Below are positions 34,780 through 44,397 of a stretch of 64,000 nucleotides of DNA, one piece after another. The DNA is taken from the NCBI GenBank assembly GCA_021647365.1, contig JAKIUW010000016.1:1-64000 (forward strand), in the 5' to 3' direction. Position 1 is the first letter of the stretch; each line of letters starts with the position of its first letter. The notes beneath the pieces are model-generated. The model was not told the origin of the DNA. It ran no database searches and saw only the letters and a list, made by a program, of their open reading frames with translations. The stretch is from Cocleimonas sp. (GTDB taxonomy: Bacteria > Pseudomonadota > Gammaproteobacteria > Thiotrichales > Thiotrichaceae). A program made the translations under genes and the position numbers.

Positions 34780-36075
34780 TTATAAATCGTAGCCACGCTC
34801 TTCATGATCAATAATATCTAATCCTTGTGTTTCTTCATCAGGCGTTACGCGCAAACCAGTGATCATGCCGACAATTTTGAGTAGTATGAATGTCACGATT
34901 AAAGTATAAGTAAATGTTGCAACAACCCCGATAGCTTGTACACCTAATTGCTGACCAATAGAAGTAATGCCATCAGCAAAACCTTGTCCACTAAAAATAC
35001 CAAGCTCGGTCGAGGCAAAAATACCCGCCATGAGTGTGCCGATAATGCCACCCACGCCATGCACAGGAAAAACATCCAGCGAGTCATCAATTTTCCATTT
35101 TTGTTTGATGATGATCACGGCGTTAAAACACACAATGCCCGCAACAAAACCAATCACCAATGCGCCCGCAGGGCCAACAAAGCCAGAGGCGGGTGTAATT
35201 GTACCTAAGCCTGCGACCATGCCTGTAACCGTCCCCAGTGCTGTTGGTTTGCCAAATTTAATCCACTCATAAAACATCCAAGTGACTGCCCCAGTGGCGG
35301 CAGAAATATGTGTGACTAGCATTGCCATTGCGGCATCGCCATTTGCAGCTAAAGCGCTACCACCATTAAAGCCAAACCAACCGACCCAGAGCATCCCTGC
35401 GCCTGTGACTGTCATGGTTAAATTGTGTGGTGTAGTGGCAGCTTTGCCAAATTGTTTACGAGGGCCGATAACGATTGCGGCAACCAAGGCGGCTACTCCA
35501 GCGGTAATATGAACCACTGTTCCGCCTGCAAAATCTAACAAACCCATTTGTTGCAGCCAGCCACCACCCCAAACCCAGTGTGTGATTGGTGCATAAACAA
35601 GAATTAACCAAAGTGCTGAGAATAAAACTACAGCGGAAAACTTAGTGCGTTCAGCAAAACCACCAATTATTAGCGCGGGTGTGATGATGGCAAAGGTCAT
35701 TTGAAACATGGCGAATAAAGATTCTGGAATACCATCTTTTAATGTATCTTCGCTAATGCCACTTAAAAAAGCCTTACCCATGCCACCAAAATATGGATTT
35801 CCATCATCAAAGGCGATGCTGTAACCAACAGCGACCCACAATATGCTAGCAATACCCGCAATGGCAAAACATTGCATCAGGATAGATAGGATGTTTTTGC
35901 TTCTTACCAAGCCACCATAAAACAAGGCTAGACCGGGTAAAGTCATGAATAAAACTAAAGCCGTTGAGCTTAAAATCCATGCGGTATTTGCGCCGTTTAA
36001 TTCGTCGGCTTGGGCAAGAAAAGGGAGGAAAAGTAGGGTGAGAAGCGTTGTTTTGGAAAGGGTAGAAAGATGCAT
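34780..36075 (-). CDS. amtB: Ammonium transporter AmtB
   Basis: 431 residues. An N-terminal signal-like segment (cleavable near AQADELNG) is followed by eleven membrane helices. Family signatures are LPGLALFYGGLVRSKN, FAGGTVVHITAGVAALVAA with one pore histidine, and FPVHGVGGIIGTLMAG with the second. It forms a trimer that conducts ammonia. It lies 2 bp behind glnK, so PII can block it when nitrogen is plentiful. Confidence 0.97.
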   Translation of the reverse strand: MHLSTLSKTTLLTLLFLPFLAQADELNGANTAWILSSTALVLFMTLPGLALFYGGLVRSKNILSILMQCFAIAGIASILWVAVGYSIAFDDGNPYFGGMGKAFLSGISEDTLKDGIPESLFAMFQMTFAIITPALIIGGFAERTKFSAVVLFSALWLILVYAPITHWVWGGGWLQQMGLLDFAGGTVVHITAGVAALVAAIVIGPRKQFGKAATTPHNLTMTVTGAGMLWVGWFGFNGGSALAANGDAAMAMLVTHISAATGAVTWMFYEWIKFGKPTALGTVTGMVAGLGTITPASGFVGPAGALVIGFVAGIVCFNAVIIIKQKWKIDDSLDVFPVHGVGGIIGTLMAGIFASTELGIFSGQGFADGITSIGQQLGVQAIGVVATFTYTLIVTFILLKIVGMITGLRVTPDEETQGLDIIDHEERGYDL

Positions 36076-36077
36076 AT

Positions 36078-36416
36078 TTAAAGTGCCTCCTGACCAGTTT
36101 CACCCGTACGAATACGAATAGTTTGCTCAATATTGGTCACGAATATTTTGCCATCGCCAATCTTTCCTGTGTTGGCCGCTTTGATAATTTCTTCGATTGC
36201 TTGATCTAAAATATCGCTAGCAACTGCTGTTTCTATTTTAACTTTAGGTAGAAAATCAACCACATATTCAGCGCCACGATAAAGCTCGGTATGCCCTTTT
36301 TGACGACCAAAACCTTTTACTTCTGTAACCGTTAATCCGTGTATACCCATTTCAGATAGCGCTTCACGTACATCATCAAGTTTATAGGGTTTGATTATTG
36401 CGGTAATCATTTTCAT
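36078..36416 (-). CDS. glnK: PII nitrogen regulatory protein
   Basis: 112 residues, full PII length. The T-loop is GFGRQKGHTELYRGAEYVVDFLPK with the uridylylated tyrosine (Y51 position, ELYRGAEY), and the C-terminal IRTGETGQEAL binds ATP/2-oxoglutarate. It is read with amtB, so glnK is the better name than glnB. I looked for a sigma-54 promoter upstream and could not convince myself of one. Confidence 0.97.
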   Translation of the reverse strand: MKMITAIIKPYKLDDVREALSEMGIHGLTVTEVKGFGRQKGHTELYRGAEYVVDFLPKVKIETAVASDILDQAIEEIIKAANTGKIGDGKIFVTNIEQTIRIRTGETGQEAL

Positions 36417-36508
36417 CGGTAAATTCCTTTTGCACCATAAGAGGGCAAAGAATACCTGAAAAGTGATAATTTAGGGGAGATTTTTAGTGCTTTTTAGATG
36501 GTAACTAA

Positions 36509-38539
36509 TTAGCCGTGTAAAGAACGTACTTCAGCATAATTTTCTGAATTAATAGTAGGAATATCAATATGAGGGCTAATAAAGTCTATCGGGATTACCT
36601 CAGAAGTGATAAACAAGGTGAGGTCTTTTTTAGCACAGGTCATCGCCATAGTGAGTTTATGTGTGTTTTCTGCAACTAAGGATTTGTATTGTCCGTAATT
36701 TTTACTGATGTTACTTTCCGCATCATAAATATGTTGCAGACCAACAATGAAAACGTGCGAGGCAACTTGACCATGCGCATGCGACAGACTACAAATCCCC
36801 AAACCTTTTCTATATTTATTTCCATCATTCGCTACTTCTACAGGTATTTCCAAGGTTTCAGCTAATAGTTTTTCATAATAATGGATAGATCCACTGTGTG
36901 TAGTGATGAGTAAAATATCTTTTAGCTTTATATCGTTGTGAATTAGTTTTTTTATTTTATCCAGCAAGCGATTTTTTTCGTCCCTTGTAGAATGGAAATG
37001 TAATAACTGAGGCATTGGATTATTTGAAACATCAGGCAAACTTCGGAGTATTGCTCTGTCATGTGCTTCAGGTAATCTGTGTAAAAAAAAGGAACTTGCA
37101 GCATTTAAAATATAAGGATTAATTTGATAATTATGCATTAGGCTTGTGCAATTTCCACGTAAATCCAAACTGGTTTCTTTCCAGAGATTACAGGTATTAA
37201 TAAGACGCTGATTTGGGTTTTGTGAAATAAAGAGTTGTCCGACTTTAGGTTTGACTACTTTTCTCATTAATTCAAAAGCAATAGGTGGAAATAAGTGTGC
37301 ATCATCAATAAGAACATGATCATAATGTTCTTTAAATGGCAGTGTTGAAGATAATGATTTTAGCAGCAGTTGTGGTAGCTCTGCAGCGAGAACGCTGCTG
37401 CTCAGTGCTAGCTCACTCTTAATGTTTTGTAGTATTTTCCAGATATGTTTGAGTTGTTTCTTTGTTAGATTGCAGGTTTGTTCACTTCTGTCAGCTTTTA
37501 AATAGTCATTTTGATCGAAGAAAGTTCGTCCTAAAATAAAATTTAATTCTTGAAAGAATATATCAATGCTAATTTTATTTTTACTTAAATGATTGCTTGC
37601 GGCTGTATTAACAAGACCAAAAATATCCTCTTCATCCACTATTTTATCTTTTGACTTAAGTAACGTGGCACACCATTCGGTTAACGACAGTATTTCTGTA
37701 TTTTTATCCGTAGGATGTAAACTGTAATAGCGTTTATTCAGCGATATTTTTGATGTTTGATCAGGGCTAAGGATCAATACTTTTTGATTATTTTCAAAAT
37801 AGCCGGATTGATTAATTAGTTTTGCACGATGAAGAATGGTCTCTGTCTTACCACTATTTATGTCTCCATGTACACTACGTAAGTTTAAGTGCTCAAAACG
37901 GCTTTTATCAATCGGTTTAAGTATGCCCGTTTTAATGGCTATTTCTTGTTCATTATCCAATAAACCCTTATCAACTTGATGAGAGTAAATAGCGAGCTCA
38001 GCACTAAATTCACAACGAATATGGTGACGCATTGCCGGTGAAAGAGGCTTACCAATAAAGCTTTTAATTAATTCTCGTAGATTATTATTACTAGCAAGTT
38101 TGTCTTTACCAAACAAATAAATGCCTAATGATTTTATACCTATATTTAGCTTATCGTTGTCGATATTATTAAAAATCATTAGAAAGGGGGTCAAACTAGC
38201 CTTGTGCTTATGTAGTTTAGGCGGAAGCAAGCGGGTCTGAAATCTCATCAAGGCTAGAAATTCTGGGTTATTTAATAACCTATCTTTGATTGATTTTTTG
38301 CTTTGTGTAGTATCAAAAAAATCGCTGGGAGCATCGCTGAGATATAAAAAAAGTGACTGCTGTCTAAATTTCACCCAAAAAAGAGTGCCGTCTAACGTCA
38401 TGCCTGCATGCTGTTTTATAGGGTTCTTTAGGCGCTGTATAACTTTATACTCAGGTCCTAGCTGATTGTATAAGTTTTGATGCAAAGCCTGAGTAGCAGG
38501 ATTAGGATCAAGGCAGTCCTTTGGAATCATCATGGTCAT
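36509..38539 (-). CDS. UvrD/Rep-like superfamily 1 helicase, degenerate motifs
   Basis: 676 residues. An unrecognised N-terminal part of about 210 residues is followed by an SF1 core. Walker A is GDINSGKTE at about 225-232. Walker B is VLIDDAHLF instead of DExQ. Motif IV-like LMHNYQIN, motif V-like QVASHVFIVGL and motif VI-like AMTCAKKDLTL follow, where the arginine of the usual TRA(R/K) is a cysteine. Loss of the arginine finger suggests weak or no ATPase-driven unwinding. No partner nuclease is adjacent. It is single-gene on minus, with PII on one side and a divergent apaH on the other. Confidence 0.7.
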   Translation of the reverse strand: MTMMIPKDCLDPNPATQALHQNLYNQLGPEYKVIQRLKNPIKQHAGMTLDGTLFWVKFRQQSLFLYLSDAPSDFFDTTQSKKSIKDRLLNNPEFLALMRFQTRLLPPKLHKHKASLTPFLMIFNNIDNDKLNIGIKSLGIYLFGKDKLASNNNLRELIKSFIGKPLSPAMRHHIRCEFSAELAIYSHQVDKGLLDNEQEIAIKTGILKPIDKSRFEHLNLRSVHGDINSGKTETILHRAKLINQSGYFENNQKVLILSPDQTSKISLNKRYYSLHPTDKNTEILSLTEWCATLLKSKDKIVDEEDIFGLVNTAASNHLSKNKISIDIFFQELNFILGRTFFDQNDYLKADRSEQTCNLTKKQLKHIWKILQNIKSELALSSSVLAAELPQLLLKSLSSTLPFKEHYDHVLIDDAHLFPPIAFELMRKVVKPKVGQLFISQNPNQRLINTCNLWKETSLDLRGNCTSLMHNYQINPYILNAASSFFLHRLPEAHDRAILRSLPDVSNNPMPQLLHFHSTRDEKNRLLDKIKKLIHNDIKLKDILLITTHSGSIHYYEKLLAETLEIPVEVANDGNKYRKGLGICSLSHAHGQVASHVFIVGLQHIYDAESNISKNYGQYKSLVAENTHKLTMAMTCAKKDLTLFITSEVIPIDFISPHIDIPTINSENYAEVRSLHG

Positions 38540-38684
38540 ATTTGGTGTTAAATTTTTAGCGATAAGATTAGTATTATTTTATAATTGAATATTAGCATGT
38601 GCTAAATGAACACAGACTTAAATGAAATGTGATTTAGTTTAAAAAGTAGTAGAATCATGAGAAATTAAGGGTGATTTTTTAAGT

Positions 38685-39518
38685 ATGGCAATATACGCAA
38701 TTGGGGATTTACAAGGTTGTTATGACTCGCTACAGCAGCTTTTAGAAAAACTCGAGTTCTCGCCCGAAAAAGATCAACTTTGGTTTGCGGGTGATTTGGT
38801 TAACCGTGGTAAAAAGTCGCTTAAAACCCTTCGTTTTGTAAAAAGCTTAGGTGACTCTGCAACGGTTGTTTTAGGCAATCACGACATTACTTTATTGGCA
38901 ATGCATTACGGTGTGCTACGCCCAAACGCATCACTTAAAAAATTACTCAAAGCAAAAGATGCAGATGAACTGATGGATTGGTTACGCAATCGGCCCATGT
39001 TACACGTGGATGAGTCGTTAGGATTTTGTATGGTGCATGCGGGTATCTCACCAGAGTGGACGCTTAAAAAAGCACAGAAATATGCGAAGGAAATGGAAGT
39101 GCCTTTAAGAAGCGCTAGTATAAAGGTTTGGCTTGAGAATGTTTATGGCAATAAGCCAAGGCGTTGGTCGAAGACGTTAGAATCTTACGCACGTCATCGC
39201 TATATTTTAAATTCATTCACACGAATGCGTTATTGCGATAAAAAAGACGGCGCATTAAATTTCTCGCTCAAAGGTCCTCCAGTCTATCAATCAAAAATGC
39301 GTAAACGTAATAAGAAAGTACCTTGGTTTCTATGGAAGAAGCGAAAGAAAATTCCATTACGTATTATATTTGGTCACTGGTCGAGCTTAGGTTATTATCA
39401 AGATGAAAACGTAATTGCGCTTGATACAGGTTGTGTTTGGGGTGGGCAATTAACAGCAATAAGGTTGGATCGTGATATCGTCACGGCAATTAGTCAACCC
39501 TGTCGTAATAAAGTATAG
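38685..39518 (+). CDS. apaH: Diadenosine tetraphosphatase (symmetrical)
   Basis: 277 residues. Metallophosphoesterase motifs appear in order: GDLQGCYDSL, GDLVNRGKKSL, LGNHDITLLA, and the later VHAGISPEW and IIFGHWSSLGYY. It splits Ap4A into two ADP and can decap NpnN RNA. Usual E. coli neighbours (ksgA, apaG) are absent here. Confidence 0.96.
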   Translation: MAIYAIGDLQGCYDSLQQLLEKLEFSPEKDQLWFAGDLVNRGKKSLKTLRFVKSLGDSATVVLGNHDITLLAMHYGVLRPNASLKKLLKAKDADELMDWLRNRPMLHVDESLGFCMVHAGISPEWTLKKAQKYAKEMEVPLRSASIKVWLENVYGNKPRRWSKTLESYARHRYILNSFTRMRYCDKKDGALNFSLKGPPVYQSKMRKRNKKVPWFLWKKRKKIPLRIIFGHWSSLGYYQDENVIALDTGCVWGGQLTAIRLDRDIVTAISQPCRNKV

Positions 39519-39532
39519 AAAAGGTATCAAGC

Positions 39533-40018
39533 GTGGATGAAACGGAAGATTCATTATTCGCACCAGCGGGTAGTATTAAAATAAATATTCTAGGAGAAGA
39601 TTATTTAGTAAGAGTCATGAAGCCAGCATCAAGTGCATCGTTACACGAGTTGCAAATTTCTCTAAACCGTAATCGTGACATGTTAAAAGAAAGCTACGCA
39701 GCAATGCATGAAACCTGTCGTGATGATTTTTTTAAAAGGGTGGAAAAAAAGCATGTAGATTATTTTTCACCAACACAAAATGCACTGGTAGCAAGAGCCA
39801 ATATGGATTTGCTTATACCTTTGATTAACGTAAAAGGTGGCGTAGCAGCTTATGCTAGCAAGTTAGAAGGTATGCCAATAGAAAAGCATATCGAAAAGCT
39901 ACGCAACAAAGCGGCAGTAAACGTGAAAGAAGAGAGTGCAAAAAGTAGAATAGGTGGCTTCTTTCTGATGATATTGGTTTTGGCGTTGGCTACAGCAATA
40001 TTGATGGTGTTTTTCTAG
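39533..40018 (+). CDS. Hypothetical tail-anchored protein, weakly ZapA-like N-terminus
   Basis: 161 residues from GTG, 14 bp after apaH. I do not recognise the family. The start (SIKINILGEDYLVRV) vaguely resembles the first strands of ZapA, but ZapA lacks the rest. The middle is charged and helical. A single membrane helix at about 140-160 (FFLMILVLALATAILMVFF) is the C-terminus, so it would be anchored with the bulk in the cytoplasm. It probably shares a transcript with apaH. Confidence 0.6.
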   Translation: MDETEDSLFAPAGSIKINILGEDYLVRVMKPASSASLHELQISLNRNRDMLKESYAAMHETCRDDFFKRVEKKHVDYFSPTQNALVARANMDLLIPLINVKGGVAAYASKLEGMPIEKHIEKLRNKAAVNVKEESAKSRIGGFFLMILVLALATAILMVFF

Positions 40019-40034
40019 CGTATGAATAAAAGGT

Positions 40035-40060
40035 CATGTAAAACTAGGGGGGTGTGTTTT
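40035..40060 (+). repeat. G-run repeat, CTAG type
   Basis: A single copy (ATGTAAAA, CTAG, 6-G run, TGTGTTTT with C to T at the end), just ahead of the glycosyltransferase cluster. Confidence 0.85.
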
Positions 40061-40091
40061 TATACTTCTCACTATAAGGAAATGGTCACTA

Positions 40092-40826
40092 ATGGCTAAA
40101 GAATTGGTCAATATAATCTGCATGAAGTGGGGCGATAAATATGGTGCAGACTATGTTAATCGTCTCTATGGAATGGTGAGCAGGAATCTAACCATTCCTT
40201 TTCAATTTGTTTGTTTTACAGAAAATAAAAAAGATATTCACCCTAATGTAAAAATATGCCCGCTACCTAGCTTGGGTTTACCAGATAATATTCCAGAGAG
40301 AGGTTGGTTAAAATTAGCCACCTTCCAAAAGCCATTAGCAGACTTAAAAGGCACCGCATTATTTTTAGATTTAGATGTGGTCATTGTTGATAATATCGAC
40401 TGTTTTTTTGAGTTTGATGCCGAGTTTGCTGTTTGTTTTGATGAGAAAAAGAAAGCACAAAAAGTTGGTAATACATCAGTTTATAGATTTGAAATAGGTA
40501 AACATGAAGATATTTTAGGCTATTTCTTAAAGAACTTTGATGCGATCAAGTCCAAGTATCGTAATGAGCAAGCCTACCTTTCTGATCAAATGAATCAGAA
40601 GCAGGTATTAAAATTTTGGCCAAAAGATTGGACTCCTAGTTTTAAATATCACTGCGTACCGAAATTCCCCTTTAATTTTTGGCAAGCACCTTTTATCCCA
40701 GAAGGAGCGAAGATAATTCTTTTTCATGGAAAGCCAGAGCCTTATGAGGCAGAGAAAGGTGTGAGTGGTAAATGGTATCGTTATTTTAAGCCAGTGAGTT
40801 GGATAACAAAATACTGGACAACATGA
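40092..40826 (+). CDS. Putative glycosyltransferase (GT8-like, DxD)
   Basis: 244 residues. The conserved-looking parts are NIICMKWGDKYGADYVNRLY at the N-terminus and ALFLDLDVVIVDNID near residues 95-109, where DLD is the metal-binding DxD of GT-A enzymes. RGWLKLATF and ILFHGKPEP near the C-terminus are typical of this group. No membrane segment. It probably transfers a sugar in surface-polysaccharide synthesis. Acceptor and donor are unknown. The stop overlaps the next glycosyltransferase by ATGA. Confidence 0.7.
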   Translation: MAKELVNIICMKWGDKYGADYVNRLYGMVSRNLTIPFQFVCFTENKKDIHPNVKICPLPSLGLPDNIPERGWLKLATFQKPLADLKGTALFLDLDVVIVDNIDCFFEFDAEFAVCFDEKKKAQKVGNTSVYRFEIGKHEDILGYFLKNFDAIKSKYRNEQAYLSDQMNQKQVLKFWPKDWTPSFKYHCVPKFPFNFWQAPFIPEGAKIILFHGKPEPYEAEKGVSGKWYRYFKPVSWITKYWTT

Positions 40827-41797
40827 AGAACCTTAAACTCTCTATAGTTACTGTTAACTATAAAAGCTGGGCATTGTTAGAAAGCTATTTAAAGTCTTTT
40901 AAACAATACCCGCCAAAATTATCTTACGAGATAATTGTTGTAGATAATTATCCACAAGATGGAGTAGGCGACTCTTTTGCTCAAAAACATCCGGAAATAA
41001 AGTTAATTTCAAATAAAGGTAATTTTGGTTTTTCTCATGGGTGTAATTTGGGTGCAAGTCATGCTAAGGGTGAGTACCTGTTATTTTTAAATCCAGATAC
41101 TGAACTGACTAAAGATGATGCAATAGATGCTATGTTTGAATTTTTGAATAAGCATTCAGAGGTTGGTGTTGTTGCTTGTCGTACTGTAACGCCTAGCGGT
41201 GGCACAGGACGAGAGATGGCTTTTCTTAGCCCTTGGTTATTGATTGCATGGGTAAGGCAAATTTTTAAATTTATCAATAAAGAAAACATTAAAAAAGAAT
41301 ACCCCGCGGATGCAGATGTCTGGTACCCAGAATGGATAAGTGGGTCAGTAGTATTAATAGAGTTTCATTTCTTTCATCAGATAGGTCGCTGGAATGAAAA
41401 AAGGTACTGGATGTACCACGAAGATCCTGACCTATGTTTAAGGGTTAGAAAAGCTGGAAAGAAAGTCGCACTATTAAGAGACGTGTCTATTAAACATGTA
41501 GAAGGTGGTGTATCTAGGGATTCGATAGGCACGACGATTCGATCAAAGAATGAAGTTAATATATCGGCGCATAACTTTATTCAAGAAAATACAGCAGGGG
41601 CTTCAAGGTTTACTCTTCATTTACTCTACCTGCTTAAAACACTATCACCGCTCTTGATATTGCTGCTATTGTTGCCTTTTTTTTGGACTCAAAAATATCA
41701 AATCAAGGCACTTGTTCTTTTTGAGTCTGGTAAATATTATTTTAATGCTGTGAAAAGTAGAACATGGAAAAGCCCAAAACTTGCTACAAATGATTAG
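40823..41797 (+). CDS. Family 2 glycosyltransferase
   Basis: 324 residues from the ATGA overlap with the preceding gene; an earlier ATG at 40799 is possible but lies inside that gene. GT2 features: LSIVTVNYKSWALLESYL, VVDNYPQDG, LFLNPDTELT (DxD) and WMYHEDPDLCLRVRKAG (ED base). It resembles rhamnosyltransferases of the WbbL type. A C-terminal membrane helix (about 275-297) anchors it. It belongs to a small surface-glycan cluster. Confidence 0.85.
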   Translation: MKNLKLSIVTVNYKSWALLESYLKSFKQYPPKLSYEIIVVDNYPQDGVGDSFAQKHPEIKLISNKGNFGFSHGCNLGASHAKGEYLLFLNPDTELTKDDAIDAMFEFLNKHSEVGVVACRTVTPSGGTGREMAFLSPWLLIAWVRQIFKFINKENIKKEYPADADVWYPEWISGSVVLIEFHFFHQIGRWNEKRYWMYHEDPDLCLRVRKAGKKVALLRDVSIKHVEGGVSRDSIGTTIRSKNEVNISAHNFIQENTAGASRFTLHLLYLLKTLSPLLILLLLLPFFWTQKYQIKALVLFESGKYYFNAVKSRTWKSPKLATND

Positions 41798-41911
41798 AGC
41801 TAGTAAATAACATTCCTTTGTATTATCAATACGGAATCACATCAGTTAGTATTCTTTTTTATTTATAAATTTCCGATAAATGTACTCGACAAATATGGAG
41901 TCATGTAAGAC

Positions 41912-42490
41912 ATGAGTAGTAAAAAACACTTAGATATTGGTTGTGGTTCAAACCCAAGAAATCCTTTTGGACATGATGAGCTATATGGTGTCGATATATT
42001 AGATAAGGAAATGGCTGATTTTAATTATCAAAAATGTAATGTAGTTTTAGAAAGGCTACCCTTTGATGATTCGACGTTTGATTCGGTTTCAGCCTATGAT
42101 TTTTTAGAACATATCCCACGCTTTGCCATTATAAATGATGACACACAATTCCCATTTATAAACTTTATGAATGAAGCACATCGAGTGTTAAAGTCAGGTG
42201 GTGTTTTTTATGCAATCACTCCCTTTTATCCCAGGGAAGAAGCTTTTGTAGATCCCACGCATATTAATATTATTACCAAAAAAACACATGATTATTTTAC
42301 CGCACCGAAACATAGTGCAAGAATGTATGGTTTCACAGGAAATTTTGAAATAATGCGAGTGAAAACAATTAAGCTCAGCCAAGAAACTAAAAAGTACAAT
42401 GCTGTTGTTAAAGCATTAAAGAATATTCTTTATACGATTCTTTATAAGAAAAAATCTCATATTCTTTGGGAATTCAGGGCAGTTAAATAA
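41912..42490 (+). CDS. SAM-dependent methyltransferase
   Basis: 192 residues. The glycine-rich SAM loop is LDIGCGSNPRNPFG (8-21), then GVDILDKEM, and RLPFDDSTFDSVSAYDFLEHIP as the acidic loop. FMNEAHRVLKSGGVFYAITP is the usual strand 5. It is a small class I enzyme of the kind that sits in polysaccharide clusters. Substrate unknown. It is 114 bp behind the GT2 gene and 17 bp before the GT25-like gene. Confidence 0.85.
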   Translation: MSSKKHLDIGCGSNPRNPFGHDELYGVDILDKEMADFNYQKCNVVLERLPFDDSTFDSVSAYDFLEHIPRFAIINDDTQFPFINFMNEAHRVLKSGGVFYAITPFYPREEAFVDPTHINIITKKTHDYFTAPKHSARMYGFTGNFEIMRVKTIKLSQETKKYNAVVKALKNILYTILYKKKSHILWEFRAVK

Positions 42491-42507
42491 ATTATTATCA
42501 TTTACCC

Positions 42508-43290
42508 ATGCAAGTTATCGTTATTAATTTATCCAGTGCTACAGCGCGTAGAGAGTTCCAAGAGAAGCAGCTGGGAAAACTAAATTTAGATTATACATTT
42601 CTCAATGCTACCTCTGTTGATGATATTGATGATAGCACCTACCAAAAACATTATTATGACTGGCAAAGACCGCTAAGAAGATCTGAGGTAGCTTGTTATT
42701 TTTCTCATAGAAGGTGTTGGGAGAAAGTTATAAGCAGTGGAAAACCAGCGCTTATTCTAGAAGACGATGCGTTACTTTCAATAAACACACCTTCAATTCT
42801 GTCAAAGCTAGAAAAGTCTAATGGAATAGACTTAGTTGATTTAGAAGTAACAGGTAGAAAAAAGAACGTATCAAAAATAGCTGAAATAACGGGTGATAAT
42901 CATAAACTGTTTAAGTTATATCTCAATAGTCCAGGGGCTGGTGGATATATTTTATTTCCATCTGGAGCGAGAAAATTATTAGAGCAAGAGAAGGAAAAAG
43001 GAATATCACTTGCAGATGCACATATTGCCTCTTGTTATTCTTTAAACGCCTATCAAGTAGAGCCCGCTCTAGCTGTACAGTTTATTCTATGTTCATTTTA
43101 CAAAATTGAAAACCCTGATTCTGTGCATTTTCAAACATCATCAACAAACGCTGAGCCAAAACAAAAACAAGAATACTCTTTTAGGTTTAAAAGGCTTGTT
43201 AATGAAATAAGCTTGGGGTTAAAAAAACTTGGACTTATTTTTATTTCTAAACGTCGTTTTATCGATTTAGATAAATGTGATTTTGAATGA
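42508..43290 (+). CDS. Family 25 glycosyltransferase (LPS type)
   Basis: 260 residues. VIVINLSSATARREFQEKQL at the N-terminus, the RPLRRSEVACYFSHRRCW segment, and LILEDDALLS (the DD metal site) identify the LPS glycosyltransferase family 25, e.g. LgtB/LgtE-like galactosyltransferases. GAGGYILFPSGARKLL is also typical. It closes the glycan cluster and faces the lptG-lptF operon head to tail. Confidence 0.85.
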   Translation: MQVIVINLSSATARREFQEKQLGKLNLDYTFLNATSVDDIDDSTYQKHYYDWQRPLRRSEVACYFSHRRCWEKVISSGKPALILEDDALLSINTPSILSKLEKSNGIDLVDLEVTGRKKNVSKIAEITGDNHKLFKLYLNSPGAGGYILFPSGARKLLEQEKEKGISLADAHIASCYSLNAYQVEPALAVQFILCSFYKIENPDSVHFQTSSTNAEPKQKQEYSFRFKRLVNEISLGLKKLGLIFISKRRFIDLDKCDFE

Positions 43291-43320
43291 GGCGCTATAA
43301 TACATGATATGAGAAATCTA

Positions 43321-44385
43321 TTATCTAATCTTACTCAACGCAAGCAAACCAGCTCCAAAAAACAACAATGAAGGTAAAAACGCACTCAAAAATGGTGAGA
43401 ACCCATTAACAACCCCCAGTTCATTAATCATTCGGTTTGTTAAAAAGAAGGCGATACCAACCACTATACCAATAAATACCCGCTGCCCTGCACCTCCACC
43501 ACGTGCTGAGCCGAATAAAAACGGCATGGCTAATATTAGCATGACAAGAGCTGATAATGGTACGGAGTATCGTTTCCAGTAGATGAGTTCGTATTTTCCT
43601 GTTTTTAGCTTATTTTCTTTTTGATGTTTGATGATTTTATTTAGCGCAGAGCTAGAGAGTTGGTTTGGGCTTACCGTGGCTACATTTAAAATATCGGTAC
43701 TCACAAAATCTTTCTTTAGCACGCTATTCTCTTTGGTTTTGTGAATGCTTGTTTTAGAGAATATATTCTTTACTCTGTTTTTAAGAATCCAGCCTTCGTC
43801 GGTGGCTGTAGCATCACTGCTGGTTGTGAGTGATTTTAATCCTGTATGATCATCGTTGAAGGTATAGATGGATATATCTGAAATTTGTTTTCTAGAGATA
43901 ACACTACCGATGTGAATAATACGTTTGCTTTCTTTTATCCAAAGCCCTGCACCGCCGACTAAAACAATATTTTTATTTTTCAGATGTGCTTTAAAATTTC
44001 GTGCATGTAAATCTGCTGCGGGCACTAGCCATTCGCCTACAACAAAAATACCGATGGCTAACAATAAACCTAATTTTAGAACTGAGAATATAATTCTTCT
44101 GATGGATAAGCCTGCTGCGCGCATTGCTGTAAATTCAGAGTTTGCAGCAAGGTTACCTAAACCCAATAAAGTACCAATGAGTATTGCAGTGGGAAAGAAT
44201 TCGTAGAATCGCGCGGGTAATGTGTAAACTAAGTAGACTATTGCTTGTGCTGTAGAATACAACTCGTTAGTTTTACCAACCTCGTTAATAAAGGCAAAAA
44301 ACACGTCTAAAATGACAAGGGCTAACCAAGCCATTAGTAGGCCTTGCAGGGTTGAAATCCAAATATAGCGGTCGATGATTTTCAT
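43321..44385 (-). CDS. lptG: LPS export permease LptG
   Basis: 354 residues with six membrane helices, three at each end, around a periplasmic jellyroll. It starts MKIIDRYIWISTLQGLLMAW and has AANSEFTAMRAAGLSIRRI, the coupling-helix region that touches LptB. With LptF and LptB it extracts LPS from the inner membrane. It follows lptF by 12 bp. Confidence 0.95.
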   Translation of the reverse strand: MKIIDRYIWISTLQGLLMAWLALVILDVFFAFINEVGKTNELYSTAQAIVYLVYTLPARFYEFFPTAILIGTLLGLGNLAANSEFTAMRAAGLSIRRIIFSVLKLGLLLAIGIFVVGEWLVPAADLHARNFKAHLKNKNIVLVGGAGLWIKESKRIIHIGSVISRKQISDISIYTFNDDHTGLKSLTTSSDATATDEGWILKNRVKNIFSKTSIHKTKENSVLKKDFVSTDILNVATVSPNQLSSSALNKIIKHQKENKLKTGKYELIYWKRYSVPLSALVMLILAMPFLFGSARGGGAGQRVFIGIVVGIAFFLTNRMINELGVVNGFSPFLSAFLPSLLFFGAGLLALSKIR

Positions 44386-44397
44386 ATTTTTAACAAC

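Noticed and set aside
36417..36508. Sigma-54 promoter upstream of glnK
   Set aside because: No GG-N10-GC element with proper spacing could be found on the minus strand.
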